Shown: positions 35,656 to 44,403, counted from the first letter of the stretch. The stretch is 64,000 nucleotides of DNA from Haloplanus natans DSM 17983 (GCF_000427685.1 NZ_KE386573.1:992001-1056000), one strand, 5' to 3'. Numbers and translations are program-made. The notes: generated by a model not told the origin, from the letters alone.

Positions 35656-36143
35656 TCAGTCGAACACCTGATCGTCCGTCGGCGTCAGCCGCCGTTTCTG
35701 ATGGAGGTAGTAGGTGAAAAAGCCCGAGAACCCACCCATGTACGGCGTGACGATGGCGAGTTGGCTGAACGCGCCGACCGGCACGTCGAGGACGGCGCCG
35801 CCGACACCGATGGAGAAGACGGCGATGGCGGCGACGAGCAACCCCGCGGACCCGAGTTCGCCGAGAAGCGTCATAGTGTTTATTGTAAGTCAGTACCGGT
35901 GGGTAGCCAAGACGGTCCAGCGATCCACCGGTACCCAGTTACAACAAACACTATCAGACGCCGATCGTAGCCGGCGGGCTGGTAGCCACGGATCGGACAC
36001 CGCGTCCGGCCGGTCGGGATGGGTTCCTCGCAACAGCCACAGCGGGCAGTCGCCGCAGTCCGGGGGTCGGCGCCAGCGCTCCTCCGGTTCGTCACCGCCG
36101 TCGGCGCGTCGCCACCGTCGGCCCGCGCCCCGTCTTCCGTCAA
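35656..36143 (-). pseudogene. Zinc-ribbon membrane protein gene split by MITE copy D
   Basis: Upstream part (TTG 36143 to 35957): ARCGCCEEPIPTGRTRCPIRG then YQPAGYDRR, a zinc ribbon whose fourth Cys is Arg (CGT for TGT). Downstream part (35873-35656): LLGELGSAGLLVAAIAVFSI ... GFFTYYLHQKRRLTPTDDQ, two membrane helices. Removing 83 bases (element D plus one TCA) joins them in frame as ...GYDRRLTLLGELG..., a 134-codon gene. Today the upstream frame runs into the element and stops at 35880, while the downstream part can restart at an ATG whose A is the element's last base (35874-35872). Coupled by TTGA overlap to the SRPBCC gene. Confidence 0.85.
35874..35953. mobile_element. 80-bp palindromic MITE, copy D
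   Basis: Ends TAGTGTTTATTGTAAGTCAG and CAGTTACAACAAACACTA. Flanked by TCA (35871-35873 and 35954-35956). Interrupts the zinc-ribbon membrane protein gene. Only 218 bases from copy C. Shares TTGTAAGTCAG at its positions 10-20 with copy E, which has a different centre. Confidence 0.88.
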
Positions 36144-36571
36144 ACCTCCAGTCGCGTCTTCAGGTTCCGGAGCGTCGTCGCCAGTTCGCGCTCGTTGTAC
36201 TTGCGGACGAACGGCGCCGCCAGCCGGTCGAGCACGGGGATCGGGAGGTCGTACTCGGCCGCGTAGCCGACCCGGACGCCGTCGCCCTCGGGGGAGAACG
36301 TCCACTCGATGGTGCCGTCGATGCCGCCGGTCATCTCGAAGACGATCCGTTCCGGGGGGTCGTAGGCGACCGCTTTCACCTCGCCGTCGAGCGGAACGCC
36401 GCCCATCCGGTAGGTGTAGGTGGCGCGCTTGCCGCCGGTGGGGAGGGTTTCGACCGTCTCGACGGCCGACAGGCTGGGCGAAATCTCGGCCTGGTGTTCC
36501 GGCACGTCCATGTACTCGAACGCCGTCTCCCGATCGACGTCGACGTAGATGTCGTCCTCGACTCGGAGCAT
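36140..36571 (-). CDS. SRPBCC (START/Bet v1-like) family protein
   Basis: 143 residues. DIYVDVDRETAFEYMDVPEH at the start, then a series of beta strands with TIEWTFSPEGDGVRVGYAAE and a long C-terminal helix (VRKYNERELATTLRNLKTRL): the helix-grip fold of polyketide cyclase/dehydrase and START-like proteins, which bind hydrophobic ligands. Function not inferable. ATG 36571 fits the fold; the longer frame upstream is not conserved. First gene of a two-gene unit with the disrupted zinc-ribbon gene. Confidence 0.8.
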   Translation of the reverse strand: MLRVEDDIYVDVDRETAFEYMDVPEHQAEISPSLSAVETVETLPTGGKRATYTYRMGGVPLDGEVKAVAYDPPERIVFEMTGGIDGTIEWTFSPEGDGVRVGYAAEYDLPIPVLDRLAAPFVRKYNERELATTLRNLKTRLEV

Positions 36572-37002
36572 GATGAGTTCGGTTCGGCCCGGCGACTGAA
36601 GTACGCTCCGCCGGATGCGGCCGGACCACGCGGTTCGCGCGCTCGGCGGCGCGTCCACCCCACGCCCCGGTGAATCGCCCTCCGTCGATGTCGCGGACGA
36701 CGGCGCGGATCGGTGTGTTCGGTGGCTGTACGAGTCGATTCCCGGTTGCCATAGTCGTGAACCCGACATAGTCGATAGTTATAAATATATTGGTTTTTAC
36801 ACCACTTGAGTGTTGGTGAAAAAACGTGTGGCCACGAATCGACGAGGAGGTTCGGTCCCGACAACTCCGATCGCCGTCCGGCTTGCCGGTCCCGCCACGA
36901 CAACAACCACCGAGAGCGCGACGACCAGCGCCCCGACCGTGAGCGAAGGCGGGCGTGCATACGCGTCCCCCGGCCGCGGGGAGCAACGGTCTGTGGTCGT
37001 GG
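36572..37002. other. 431-base gap with strong AT-rich promoter-like element
   Basis: At 36777-36795 (GTTATAAATATATTGG) there is the most AT-rich promoter-like motif of the region, followed by an imperfect palindrome TTTTTACACCA...TGGTGAAAAA (36794-36824). Downstream on the minus strand several short frames exist but none is convincing. From about 36990 to 36797 (minus) one frame encodes a hydrophobic stretch (LTVGALVVALSVVVVVAG) without a usable start codon, possibly a gene remnant. Confidence 0.4.
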
Positions 37003-37647
37003 TCAGGCGCTCGCGTCGCCGCCGGCCCGGTCCCACAGATCGTATCCGACGACCACGATAGCCAGCGCGAACGGCAGAACGACCGGCAGGGAGCCCACGG
37101 GTCCGAACTCGACGCCGCCAGCGACGTTCACGGCCAGTATCAGGAGGGCAACGACGGGGCCGCCGGCGAGTGCGACACCGAGGCGGGGGCGCCCGGCCCG
37201 CAGGTAGCCGCTCCCCCACGCCACCAGACCCGGCAGGAGAAGCAGGAGCGCGAGGAGCGCGAGGCCGGCACCGAGCAGGGCGTTCAGCGCGCCGGTCGGG
37301 TCCGCGGTTCCCTTCGGACCGACCGAGACGAGGAGCATCGTCGCCAGCGTGCCGACGGCCGCGCCCACCACGCTCACGACGGCGAACCAGCGCTGCCAGC
37401 GCGCCATCCACTCCCGGTCGCGCCGAAACAGGGCAAGCAGCCCGGCCAGCAGCAGGACTGCGGCGACGACGGCGACGACGGGCACGACCGTTCGCTCGAT
37501 CCAGAGCGCGCTGAACCGCGGCGGATCGAAGACGTAGGAGTCGTCCGGCACCGGCCCGAACCAGCGCGTCGGCACGCCAGCGACGAGCGCGAGAAGGCCT
37601 CCGAGAAGGGTCACACCACCGGCGTGGCGGTTCGATGGCGTCCACAT
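37003..37647 (-). CDS. Haloarchaeal membrane protein, five or six helices
   Basis: 214 residues with hydrophobic segments at roughly 12-28, 52-72, 86-106, 120-143, 155-180 and 188-205. LLALFRRDREWMARWQRWFA forms a conserved-looking cytoplasmic loop. No family I can name with confidence. ATG 37647 is preferred to a GTG at 37656 because the latter overlaps the preceding gene by eight bases with no benefit. Directly follows the PQQ-repeat lipoprotein and is probably co-transcribed with it. Confidence 0.6.
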   Translation of the reverse strand: MWTPSNRHAGGVTLLGGLLALVAGVPTRWFGPVPDDSYVFDPPRFSALWIERTVVPVVAVVAAVLLLAGLLALFRRDREWMARWQRWFAVVSVVGAAVGTLATMLLVSVGPKGTADPTGALNALLGAGLALLALLLLLPGLVAWGSGYLRAGRPRLGVALAGGPVVALLILAVNVAGGVEFGPVGSLPVVLPFALAIVVVGYDLWDRAGGDASA

Positions 37648-37648
37648 C

Positions 37649-38878
37649 TCAGGCACCTTCGACGGCGGCGACGGTTCCGCGATCGGTGACGCTCACGACG
37701 CCGCCGTCGAGAATCGCCGGCGGGACGGGCCGGTCCGCGGCCGCGTACCCCCACGCCGCCTCGCCGAAGCGTTCGGTGAACGCCACCACGCGCGGGCCGC
37801 CGAACCCCGACTGGAGCGCGAACGCGTGGTCCCCCGTCGCGGCCGTGACCGACCCCTCGCCGACGTACGAACACCACCGTGGCTCCGGCGCCCCGCCGTC
37901 GGTCCGGTTGAGGGCGAACGTCGCGTCGGGTGCTTCGCTCGGGCGCTCGACCGTATACACCGTCTCGGGCGCGACGACGGGTGCGGCGAAGGTCCGGCCG
38001 CCGCCGCGGTCGACCGCCCACCGCTCCCGGCCGTCGTCGAGGGCGACGCCGACGAGGCGGCCGTACGTCCCGAGATACACCGTTCCGTCGGTGACGACCG
38101 GATAGAGCTCGGCCCTGTCCGACACCGACCACTCGCGGTCGCCGGTGGCGGCGTCGAGTGCGACCGTCTCCTCGCCGCCCGCGATGACTGTGCCGTCCGC
38201 GACGGCGGGCATGGTCGCGTCCACGTCGGCGCGCCACCGTCGAGTCCCGTCGCGGGCGTCGCGGGCGACCAAGCCGTCGGCCGTCGGGACGACCACCCCG
38301 CCGTCGACGACCGTCGGCACGCCCGTCGCCGCCGCGTCCGTCGCGCGCCACGCGGGCGTCCCGTCGTCGGCGTGGAGGGCAACGACACCGTCCATCGTCG
38401 CCAGATACACCCGGCCGTCGGCGACGATGGGTGGGGCGAGTTCGTCGTCGTAGCCGACCGTCGGGCCGGTTGTCGCCGGCGTCGTTCCGTGTCGCCAGCG
38501 TTCGGTCCCGTCGCGAAGCGAGAGCGCGAACGCCCCCGCGCCGGTCGTCACGTACACCCTGCCGCCGGCGATCGTCGGCGAACTCGCGTCGGCGGCGCCG
38601 TCGACGCGCGGCGTACGGAGGGTGGTTCGCCAGCGGACCGCGAGCGAGTCCGTCGGCGGGTCGACGGGCGCGTACCCCGTGTTGCCGGCGTCGAAACGGG
38701 GCGACGGCCACGAACCACTGGGGAGCGTTTCGAACGCGCCGTCCGCGTCGGCCGTGTCGACTACGACCGACGGTTCCGGCGCGTCGCCGTCCGGGCAGGA
38801 GGACGAACAGCCGGCGACGCCGACGGTCGCGCCGACCGCGAGCGTTCCGAGGAGCGACCTGCGGGTGATGGAGGGCAT
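37649..38878 (-). CDS. Tat lipoprotein with PQQ-like beta-propeller
   Basis: 409 residues. Signal peptide ITRRSLLGTLAVGATVGVAGC with twin arginine and lipobox. At least six PQQ/quinoprotein-like blades repeat the pattern GRVYV-x-x-x-G-x-x-ALSLRDGTERWR (also VVALHADDGTPAWRA, VALDAATGDREWS, GVALDDGRERWAV). Catalytic quinoprotein residues are not obvious, so it may be a scaffold like BamB rather than a dehydrogenase. Anchored outside the membrane. Upstream of a polytopic membrane protein of unknown role. Confidence 0.85.
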   Translation of the reverse strand: MPSITRRSLLGTLAVGATVGVAGCSSSCPDGDAPEPSVVVDTADADGAFETLPSGSWPSPRFDAGNTGYAPVDPPTDSLAVRWRTTLRTPRVDGAADASSPTIAGGRVYVTTGAGAFALSLRDGTERWRHGTTPATTGPTVGYDDELAPPIVADGRVYLATMDGVVALHADDGTPAWRATDAAATGVPTVVDGGVVVPTADGLVARDARDGTRRWRADVDATMPAVADGTVIAGGEETVALDAATGDREWSVSDRAELYPVVTDGTVYLGTYGRLVGVALDDGRERWAVDRGGGRTFAAPVVAPETVYTVERPSEAPDATFALNRTDGGAPEPRWCSYVGEGSVTAATGDHAFALQSGFGGPRVVAFTERFGEAAWGYAAADRPVPPAILDGGVVSVTDRGTVAAVEGA

Positions 38879-38932
38879 CGACCGACGTGTTGTGACACCA
38901 TCTTGAAATTTCTCCCGGTTCGTGTGGACGGA

Positions 38933-39356
38933 TCACGGCGCGACGAACCGTTCGCCGAAGACGGGCATCGACAAGAAAACGAGGACGCCGACGGCAGCGA
39001 ACACGCGCCGCCGGTCGGCGCCGAACAGACAGAGGCCGGCGCCGAGGGCGGGGAATCCCGTGACGACGGCGAGAACCGCCACCCCGTCGGTCCACCGACC
39101 GGGGGGCCAGACGGCGACGGCCCCGGCGACTGCCGTCGCGAGGGCCGCACCGATCCCGATCCGACGGAGGCGGTCGTTCCGGCGGAGCGTCGCGGCCGCC
39201 GGCAGGCAACAGGCCAGAAGGCCGTTGACCGTCGAGGCGAGGCTCAGATAGTATAGTAGCGTTTGGAACTGTTTGCACACCTGATCGCACGCAGTCCTGC
39301 GATCAGGTGTGCTCTGACTTACAAAGGCTACTATAGAGGAGTGGGTCACGGGCCAT
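38933..39356 (-). pseudogene. Small membrane protein gene interrupted by MITE copy E
   Basis: Excising 82 bases (element 39254-39333 plus one TA) yields an ATG-started (39356) frame of 114 codons: MARDPLLYYLSLASTVNG..., with about four hydrophobic segments, ending VFGERFVAP. As it stands the ATG frame stops inside the element after 17 codons. However, a GTG at 39349 opens a different frame that crosses the whole element without a stop and enters the original frame, giving a 138-residue product with an element-encoded N-terminus. Family unknown, so whether the gene is dead or rescued is open. Confidence 0.7.
39254..39333. mobile_element. 80-bp palindromic MITE, copy E (second subfamily)
   Basis: Ends TAGTAGCGTTTGG and CAAAGGCTACTA; central perfect stem CACACCTGATCGCA/TGCGATCAGGTGTG. 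Flanked by TA on both sides (39252-39253, 39334-39335). Same 80-bp length as copies A, C and D, same TAGT/ACTA tips, and TTGTAAGTCAG at positions 10-20 (minus strand), but a different stem sequence. Confidence 0.82.
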
Positions 39357-39453
39357 CGGACGTGGGGTAGTCACCCGGGAACGAGGACAGACGCTTCGGT
39401 ACCGTGCCCCGTCACGACGGTTTTTTGTGGTTCCGAACGGGCCGTGTGAACGT

Positions 39454-39858
39454 ATGGCGGACACGCTCGTAAGCGACGCGATGACAACGCCGATGCTCAC
39501 ACTCGATGCGGACACGCCGGTCGACGAGGCGGCCGACGGGATGTTGGAGGCCGGAATCAAGTCGGTCGTCGTCGTCGGCGAGGCGTGCCGACCGGAGGGG
39601 ATTTTCACCTCCACGGACGCCGTGCGCGTGGCCGCCGACGCGACGCCCGCCGACGAGACGACCGTCGGGGCGTACATGTCGACCGACCTGGAGACGGTCG
39701 GGCCGGACGACCCCCTTCCCGTCGCCGCTCGCCGGATGCTCGACGCCGGCATCAGCCACGCCCCCGTGACCGACGCCGAGGGCAACGGCGTCGGAATCCT
39801 CACCACGACGGATCTGGCCGCCGCCCTGTCGGGGGTCGACGCCCCGTCTCCGGAGTAG
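39454..39858 (+). CDS. CBS-domain-pair protein
   Basis: 134 residues made only of two CBS motifs: VSDAMTTPMLTLDADTPVDE ... GIFTSTDAVRVA and VGAYMSTDLETVGPDDPLP ... GVGILTTTDLAAALSG. A stand-alone nucleotide-sensing module. ATG 39454 follows a poly-T stretch (39421-39427) that may be a promoter element. Unlike the CBS protein at 10261 there is no insertion between the two halves. Confidence 0.88.
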   Translation: MADTLVSDAMTTPMLTLDADTPVDEAADGMLEAGIKSVVVVGEACRPEGIFTSTDAVRVAADATPADETTVGAYMSTDLETVGPDDPLPVAARRMLDAGISHAPVTDAEGNGVGILTTTDLAAALSGVDAPSPE

Positions 39859-39921
39859 CGGGAATCCGTGGGAACGGGTGACCGCCGACAGTATTAGGTT
39901 TCAGCGTAGAGATACGTCGCC

Positions 39922-40635
39922 ATGGCGATAGATATCGAACGGGTCGTCACGTATCCGACGAACTCCGACGACTGGATCAAGACCGTCCTGATCGGCGGGG
40001 TGTTGACGCTCCTGTCGGTGTTGATCGTGCCCGCGTTTTTCGTGTACGGCTACGTGGTCCGCGCGCTGCGGGCGGGAATCGACGACGCGGAGGAAGTGCC
40101 CGTCTTCGACGACTGGGGGACACTCCTGAAAGAGGGCGTGATCGCGTTCGTCATCGTCATCGTCTACCAACTGGTCCCACTGTTCGTCTTCGCCGTCACC
40201 GTCGGCGGATCGCTCGCCGCCATCGGGACGGGATCGGATGCGGGGACGGGCGCCGGCATCGTCGGCCTGCTGGGTGGGCTGGCGCTGTTTACCGTCCTCG
40301 CGCTGGTGTTTGGCTACGTCACCCTGATCGGTCTGGCCAACTACGCCCACCTCGGCACGTTCGGCTCGGCGTTCGACGTCGGCGTGATCCGGTCGGTCGC
40401 GACGGATGGCGCGTACGCCATCCCGTGGCTCTACGGAGTCGGGATTCTGATCGCGGCCGCCGTCGTCGCGGGCCTGCTCAACATCGTTCCGGTCCTCGGT
40501 GCCATCGTCGGCGTGTTCGTCACCTTCTACGGGCAGGTCGCTGCGGCGTGGGTCTGGGGACGGGGGTTCGGCGACGCTATGGGTCTCGACGGCGACGCGG
40601 ACGCGGACGCAGGCGTCGATCCGGCCATCGCGTAA
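39922..40635 (+). CDS. DUF4013 membrane protein
   Basis: 237 residues with four to six helices. [20 protein letters not shown] and [21 protein letters not shown] then [21 protein letters not shown] define the DUF4013 family; the C-terminal half ([21 protein letters not shown]) matches too. Function unknown, membrane-embedded. A paralogue is encoded at 60605-61309. A 70-base gap precedes the DUF63 gene on the same strand. Confidence 0.85.
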   Translation: MAIDIERVVTYPTNSDDWIKTVLIGGVLTLLSVLIVPAFFVYGYVVRALRAGIDDAEEVPVFDDWGTLLKEGVIAFVIVIVYQLVPLFVFAVTVGGSLAAIGTGSDAGTGAGIVGLLGGLALFTVLALVFGYVTLIGLANYAHLGTFGSAFDVGVIRSVATDGAYAIPWLYGVGILIAAAVVAGLLNIVPVLGAIVGVFVTFYGQVAAAWVWGRGFGDAMGLDGDADADAGVDPAIA

Positions 40636-40705
40636 CCTCGCGCTTGGGTGCGCTTCGACTGCCCACAACCACAACCCTGAAACGGACCGGTGCCGGCGTT
40701 TGGGT

Positions 40706-41839
40706 ATGGCAACCGTCGCGGAACGCCTCGACGTCGAACCGGAGCGGCTCTGGGCCGGCTCCGTCCTCGCCCTCCTCGCCGCCCTGATCGGCGGCTCGCT
40801 CCTGTTCCCACGGACCGTCTACGACGGCTTCGTCTGGCACTACTTCTGGGGGCCGGTGCAAGCCGACGCCAACGCCGCCATCTGTGCTGTCCGGGAGGGT
40901 GGTGCCACCCGATATCTCTACGAGTCGGCGGCGTGTTCGGCCGCGCCCGAACCCGTCGCGTTCCCGGGCTATACACTCGTCTCGGAGGTCGGGTACGTCG
41001 TCATCCTGCTGATCGCTCTCTCGGGGCTGGTCTTTCTGCTCGACCGACTCGACATCGGCTCCGACCGCGACCTCTTTTTCGCACTCTTACCGTTCGTCTT
41101 CTTCGGCGGTGCGCTCCGGGTCGTCGAGGACGTGACCGACGCCGCCGCCGGCTCCCCCATCGGCTATCCGCTGAACACGCTCATCATCAGTCCAGTGATC
41201 TACTTCACCGTCTTCGCGGTCACCCTCCTCGCCGTCGTCGCCAGCGTCGCGCTCGCCCGCCGGGGCGTCGTCGAGCGCTACACTCGCCCGCTCTTCGGTT
41301 CCGGCGTCGTCGTCCTCGGCACCACCCTGCTCTACTTGCTCTGGAGCGGCGTTGCCCCCGACGGCCCGGGCACGTTCTACCCGCAGGTGATCGTCGTCAT
41401 CCTGCTCGGCTCGACGCTCGCCGCCGGCGGCACGTGGTGGCTGATCGAGCGCTACGCGCCCGCGATCAACGCCGGCACCGGCCGCATGGGCTTCGTCGTC
41501 ATCTGGGGGCACGCCGTCGACGGCGTCGCCAACGTCGTCGGCCTCGACTGGATGGTCGCACTCGGCGCCGGACCGAACCTCGTTCCCAAACATCCGGTCA
41601 ACCAGGCCGTCGTCGACATCACGGCCGCGACCCTTCCCGCCTCCGCTCTCGCGATCACCGGCGACACCTGGCCGTTTCTCGTCGTGAAACTCGTCGCCGC
41701 CACGCTGGTCGTCTGGCTGTTCGACGCACAAATATTCGAGGACAGCCCGCGCTACGCCGTTCTCCTCATGATCGCCATCCTCGCGGTGGGGCTGGGGCCG
41801 GGCACCCGCGATATGTTGCGGGCGACCATCGGCGTGTAG
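40706..41839 (+). CDS. DUF63 family membrane protein
   Basis: 377 residues, about nine or ten helices. [20 protein letters not shown] near the N-terminus and [40 protein letters not shown] and [13 protein letters not shown] mark the archaeal DUF63 family. Many charged and His residues lie inside predicted membrane segments, suggesting transport or an intramembrane enzyme, but nothing is proven. ATG 40706; the longer upstream frame is a shadow. Confidence 0.88.
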   Translation: MATVAERLDVEPERLWAGSVLALLAALIGGSLLFPRTVYDGFVWHYFWGPVQADANAAICAVREGGATRYLYESAACSAAPEPVAFPGYTLVSEVGYVVILLIALSGLVFLLDRLDIGSDRDLFFALLPFVFFGGALRVVEDVTDAAAGSPIGYPLNTLIISPVIYFTVFAVTLLAVVASVALARRGVVERYTRPLFGSGVVVLGTTLLYLLWSGVAPDGPGTFYPQVIVVILLGSTLAAGGTWWLIERYAPAINAGTGRMGFVVIWGHAVDGVANVVGLDWMVALGAGPNLVPKHPVNQAVVDITAATLPASALAITGDTWPFLVVKLVAATLVVWLFDAQIFEDSPRYAVLLMIAILAVGLGPGTRDMLRATIGV

Positions 41840-41847
41840 CGGTCGGG

Positions 41848-43545
41848 CTACGGGAAGGGGTGAAACGCCCGGTTCGGCTGGGGCTCGTATCCCAGTTCCG
41901 GCGGCACGGTCGCCGCCCGGTCGCCGAAGTACGGTTCGTCGACGAACAGTGGCTGGGCGGCCGGCGAGCAGACGCGGACCGCCTCGAACCCCAGGTCGGC
42001 CACGTCCGGCGTGGTGATCCGGGCGGCGTAGGCGTCGAGGCCGGCGTCGGTCAGTCGGCTGACGACGGCGTCGAGTTCGTCGGTTCCCGACGGGATCGGA
42101 TCGGGACCGACGCCCGTCGCCGGCACGTCGCCGTCGGCGTTCACGAACGCCCGTGTCTCGGCCGGGAAGTCGGCGTAGCGGCCGATGGCGCCTTCCTCCG
42201 CCCGCGACTGCTCCGGCCCCATCGCCCGCAGTTCCATCCAGTTCTGGAGCGCCTCCGCGAGCGCCGACCGCGCCGCGGCCGCGGCGTCGAGATTCGCCCC
42301 CGAGCCGACGGCGAAGCGGGGCCACTCCCCCTCGCGGTGGACGGCGACGGCGACGACCGGCACGTCCACGTCCGCCGTGACGAGCAGCGGCGTCACCGAT
42401 AGTCGCTCGGCGCGGGCGCGGTCGACGAGCGCGGAAAAGCCCTCGTCGTCGACGGACAGCCCCAGCGGCTCGTACGTCGAGTACCAGGCGAGCATCGTCG
42501 CGTCACGCTCGATCACCTCGTAACAGCCCGAGAGGAGGGCCTCGACGCCCGAACTCCCCAGTCCCAGCCCCGTCGTGATCGGCGGCCGGTGGCGTTCGAC
42601 CGGCGCTGGGTAGTGGACGAACTCCCCGGGGAGGGCAACGGCGTCGCCGGTCGCCAGGTTCTCGCCGGGTACCCACGGAATCGGGCCGCCCTCGCCGCCG
42701 TCCCAGTCGTCCGGGCGGACAAAGGCCGTCGGCGGGACGGGTCGGCGCCCGTCCACGTCGTCGGCGTCGGCCGGTGCCGTCGTGAACTCCCTGTCCCGGT
42801 AGACGCCGGCACAGTAGCGTTCCAGCCCCTCGCCGAGCGCCTTCATGAACGCGCGATCCCAGTCGTCGTCGACGCCGGCCGTGAGCGCGGCGGCCCGCGC
42901 GTCGCTGAAGACGCTCGTATCCGACGTGGCCGCCAGATAGTACGGCGCCGGGAACGACTCGCGTTCCCCGACCCGTGTCAGGAGACCGATCCGGTCGTCG
43001 ACGGCGCGTTCGGCGCGGGCAACGGCGTCGTCGAGGGTGGCGTCGCGGTGGGTTCGTCGCACGTCGCGGTCGCGGTCCGCCGTCCGCGGCACCGCGAACA
43101 CCCGTCGCTCGCCGCCGGGAACCTCGACGACGGTGCCGGCCACGTCCGCGCCGGAGAGCAAGGAAGCGAGGCGGTTGCCGGCGACGGCGCCGGCGAGGCG
43201 GACGGCGCTTCGACCCCCGGTCGGATCGCCCTCGCCATCGAGTTCCGCGGCGGCGACGCGCTCCCTGAGGTCTCGATAACCCACGCCGTCCGCGAAGACC
43301 GTCACCGCCGCGTCGAGGTCGGGGATCGAGACGCCGCCCAGACCGCCGATTTCGACGGCGAGCCAGCGCGTCGCCGCCGCGTCGGCCGCCTCGAAGGCCG
43401 GCGCTCCTGTCGGGGCGATCACGACGCCGGCGGGATAGGAGCCGAGGCCGTCCGGCGTCGTCGCCGCCGCCGTCGCGTCCACGTCGTCGAGCGCGGCACG
43501 GACCGAATCGGCCGCCGGCCCGCTCCCCGCGATACCGATCTGCAT
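41848..43545 (-). CDS. YcaO-domain protein with N-terminal E1-like region
   Basis: 565 residues. Residues about 1-130 look like a degenerate Rossmann/E1-type partner domain (MQIGIAGSGPAADSVRAAL). The YcaO domain starts near 185: KALGEGLERYCAGVY (E-x3-ER motif), GLGLGSSGVEALLSGCYEVIERD (second ATP/Mg motif) and ALAEALQNWMELR (E-x-x-Q). The chain ends RAFHPFP, like the proline-containing C-termini of azoline-forming YcaO enzymes. YcaO proteins activate peptide amides with ATP (azoline, thioamide or amidine chemistry). No precursor peptide, dehydrogenase or TfuA gene is adjacent. 45 bases downstream of tbsP on the same strand. Confidence 0.85.
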   Translation of the reverse strand: MQIGIAGSGPAADSVRAALDDVDATAAATTPDGLGSYPAGVVIAPTGAPAFEAADAAATRWLAVEIGGLGGVSIPDLDAAVTVFADGVGYRDLRERVAAAELDGEGDPTGGRSAVRLAGAVAGNRLASLLSGADVAGTVVEVPGGERRVFAVPRTADRDRDVRRTHRDATLDDAVARAERAVDDRIGLLTRVGERESFPAPYYLAATSDTSVFSDARAAALTAGVDDDWDRAFMKALGEGLERYCAGVYRDREFTTAPADADDVDGRRPVPPTAFVRPDDWDGGEGGPIPWVPGENLATGDAVALPGEFVHYPAPVERHRPPITTGLGLGSSGVEALLSGCYEVIERDATMLAWYSTYEPLGLSVDDEGFSALVDRARAERLSVTPLLVTADVDVPVVAVAVHREGEWPRFAVGSGANLDAAAAARSALAEALQNWMELRAMGPEQSRAEEGAIGRYADFPAETRAFVNADGDVPATGVGPDPIPSGTDELDAVVSRLTDAGLDAYAARITTPDVADLGFEAVRVCSPAAQPLFVDEPYFGDRAATVPPELGYEPQPNRAFHPFP

Positions 43546-43590
43546 GGCTCGGTCGACGCGGTCCGGCAGGAAAAGTGATCTGGAGTCCGG

Positions 43591-44403
43591 CTAGCCGTGG
43601 TTGAGCGTCACCGCAGCGAGTTCGGCCGGCGTCGCCTCCTCGAAGCGTTCCTCGTTGAGCTTCAGGCGGAGCCGTGGCCGCCCCACGTCGATCGGCACCT
43701 TCTCCGTGCGGATGAGGCCCTCCTCTTCGAGCGTGGTCTTGGTCCGTGAGAACGTGGCCTTGCTCGCGATGCCCACGTCCTCGCCCCACTTGCTGATGTC
43801 GTACAGGAGCACGTCGTTGCGGGCGGCGACGAGGAGTGTGAGCGCCACCTCGTCGAACTCGCCCGTGGCCTCGCGGGCGGACTGGAGGGCATCGAGCGTG
43901 GCGTCGAAGTCGGCGCGGGTGTTCTGGCCGATCTCCTCGCCCAGCGTCTCGCGGACCCGCGACAGCGGGGGGGTTCGGAGATCGAACGATGCCGCGCGGT
44001 CCCACTGGCTCTCGTAGGCTGCACCCACCGCCTCGACGAACGTGTCGTCGTCGCCGCCCAGCGCGGCGACTCGGTCCCCCACGCCGACCAAAGACCACAC
44101 CGACTCCTCGGTGATCACGAGGGCGTTGGCGGCACCGATCCCCGTCCGTACCGTGAGCGTCCCCGACGCCACGTGGTCGGCGGCGTTGCTCGCCACGACG
44201 AAGTCGTCCATCACGTCTTTCACGACCGCCGTCTCTGCCAGCAGCCGGATCGACGGCGGCGTCTCGGCCGCGGACGTGACGGTCGTGAGTGCCTCGATCG
44301 TCTCCCCCGTCGGGTCGACCAACAGCAGCGAGTCGGCCGACTCGAACGCCGCCTCCAGTATCTCCTCGAAGCTCTCGCCGTGCAGATTCGCCCCGTCGGT
44401 CAT
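43591..44403 (-). CDS. tbsP: TbsP-type transcriptional regulator (DUF5821)
   Basis: 270 residues. C-terminal winged helix: YDISKWGEDVGIASKATFSR followed by TKTTLEEEGLIRTEKVPIDVG; N-terminal sensing domain LLLVDPTGETIEALTTVTSA ... FVVASNAADHVASGTLTVRT. This matches the haloarchaeal TbsP family (recognised from memory), which in Haloferax cooperates with TrmB in control of carbon metabolism genes. ATG 44403. Its promoter region holds a TATCGCG palindrome six bases upstream of the start, suggestive of autoregulation. Confidence 0.85.
   Translation of the reverse strand: MTDGANLHGESFEEILEAAFESADSLLLVDPTGETIEALTTVTSAAETPPSIRLLAETAVVKDVMDDFVVASNAADHVASGTLTVRTGIGAANALVITEESVWSLVGVGDRVAALGGDDDTFVEAVGAAYESQWDRAASFDLRTPPLSRVRETLGEEIGQNTRADFDATLDALQSAREATGEFDEVALTLLVAARNDVLLYDISKWGEDVGIASKATFSRTKTTLEEEGLIRTEKVPIDVGRPRLRLKLNEERFEEATPAELAAVTLNHG

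Noticed and set aside
36797..36990. Minus-strand hydrophobic frame (LTVGALVVALSVVVVVAG) as a small membrane gene
   Set aside because: No ATG, GTG or TTG start in a sensible position and no ribosome-binding or TATA signal; possibly a remnant.
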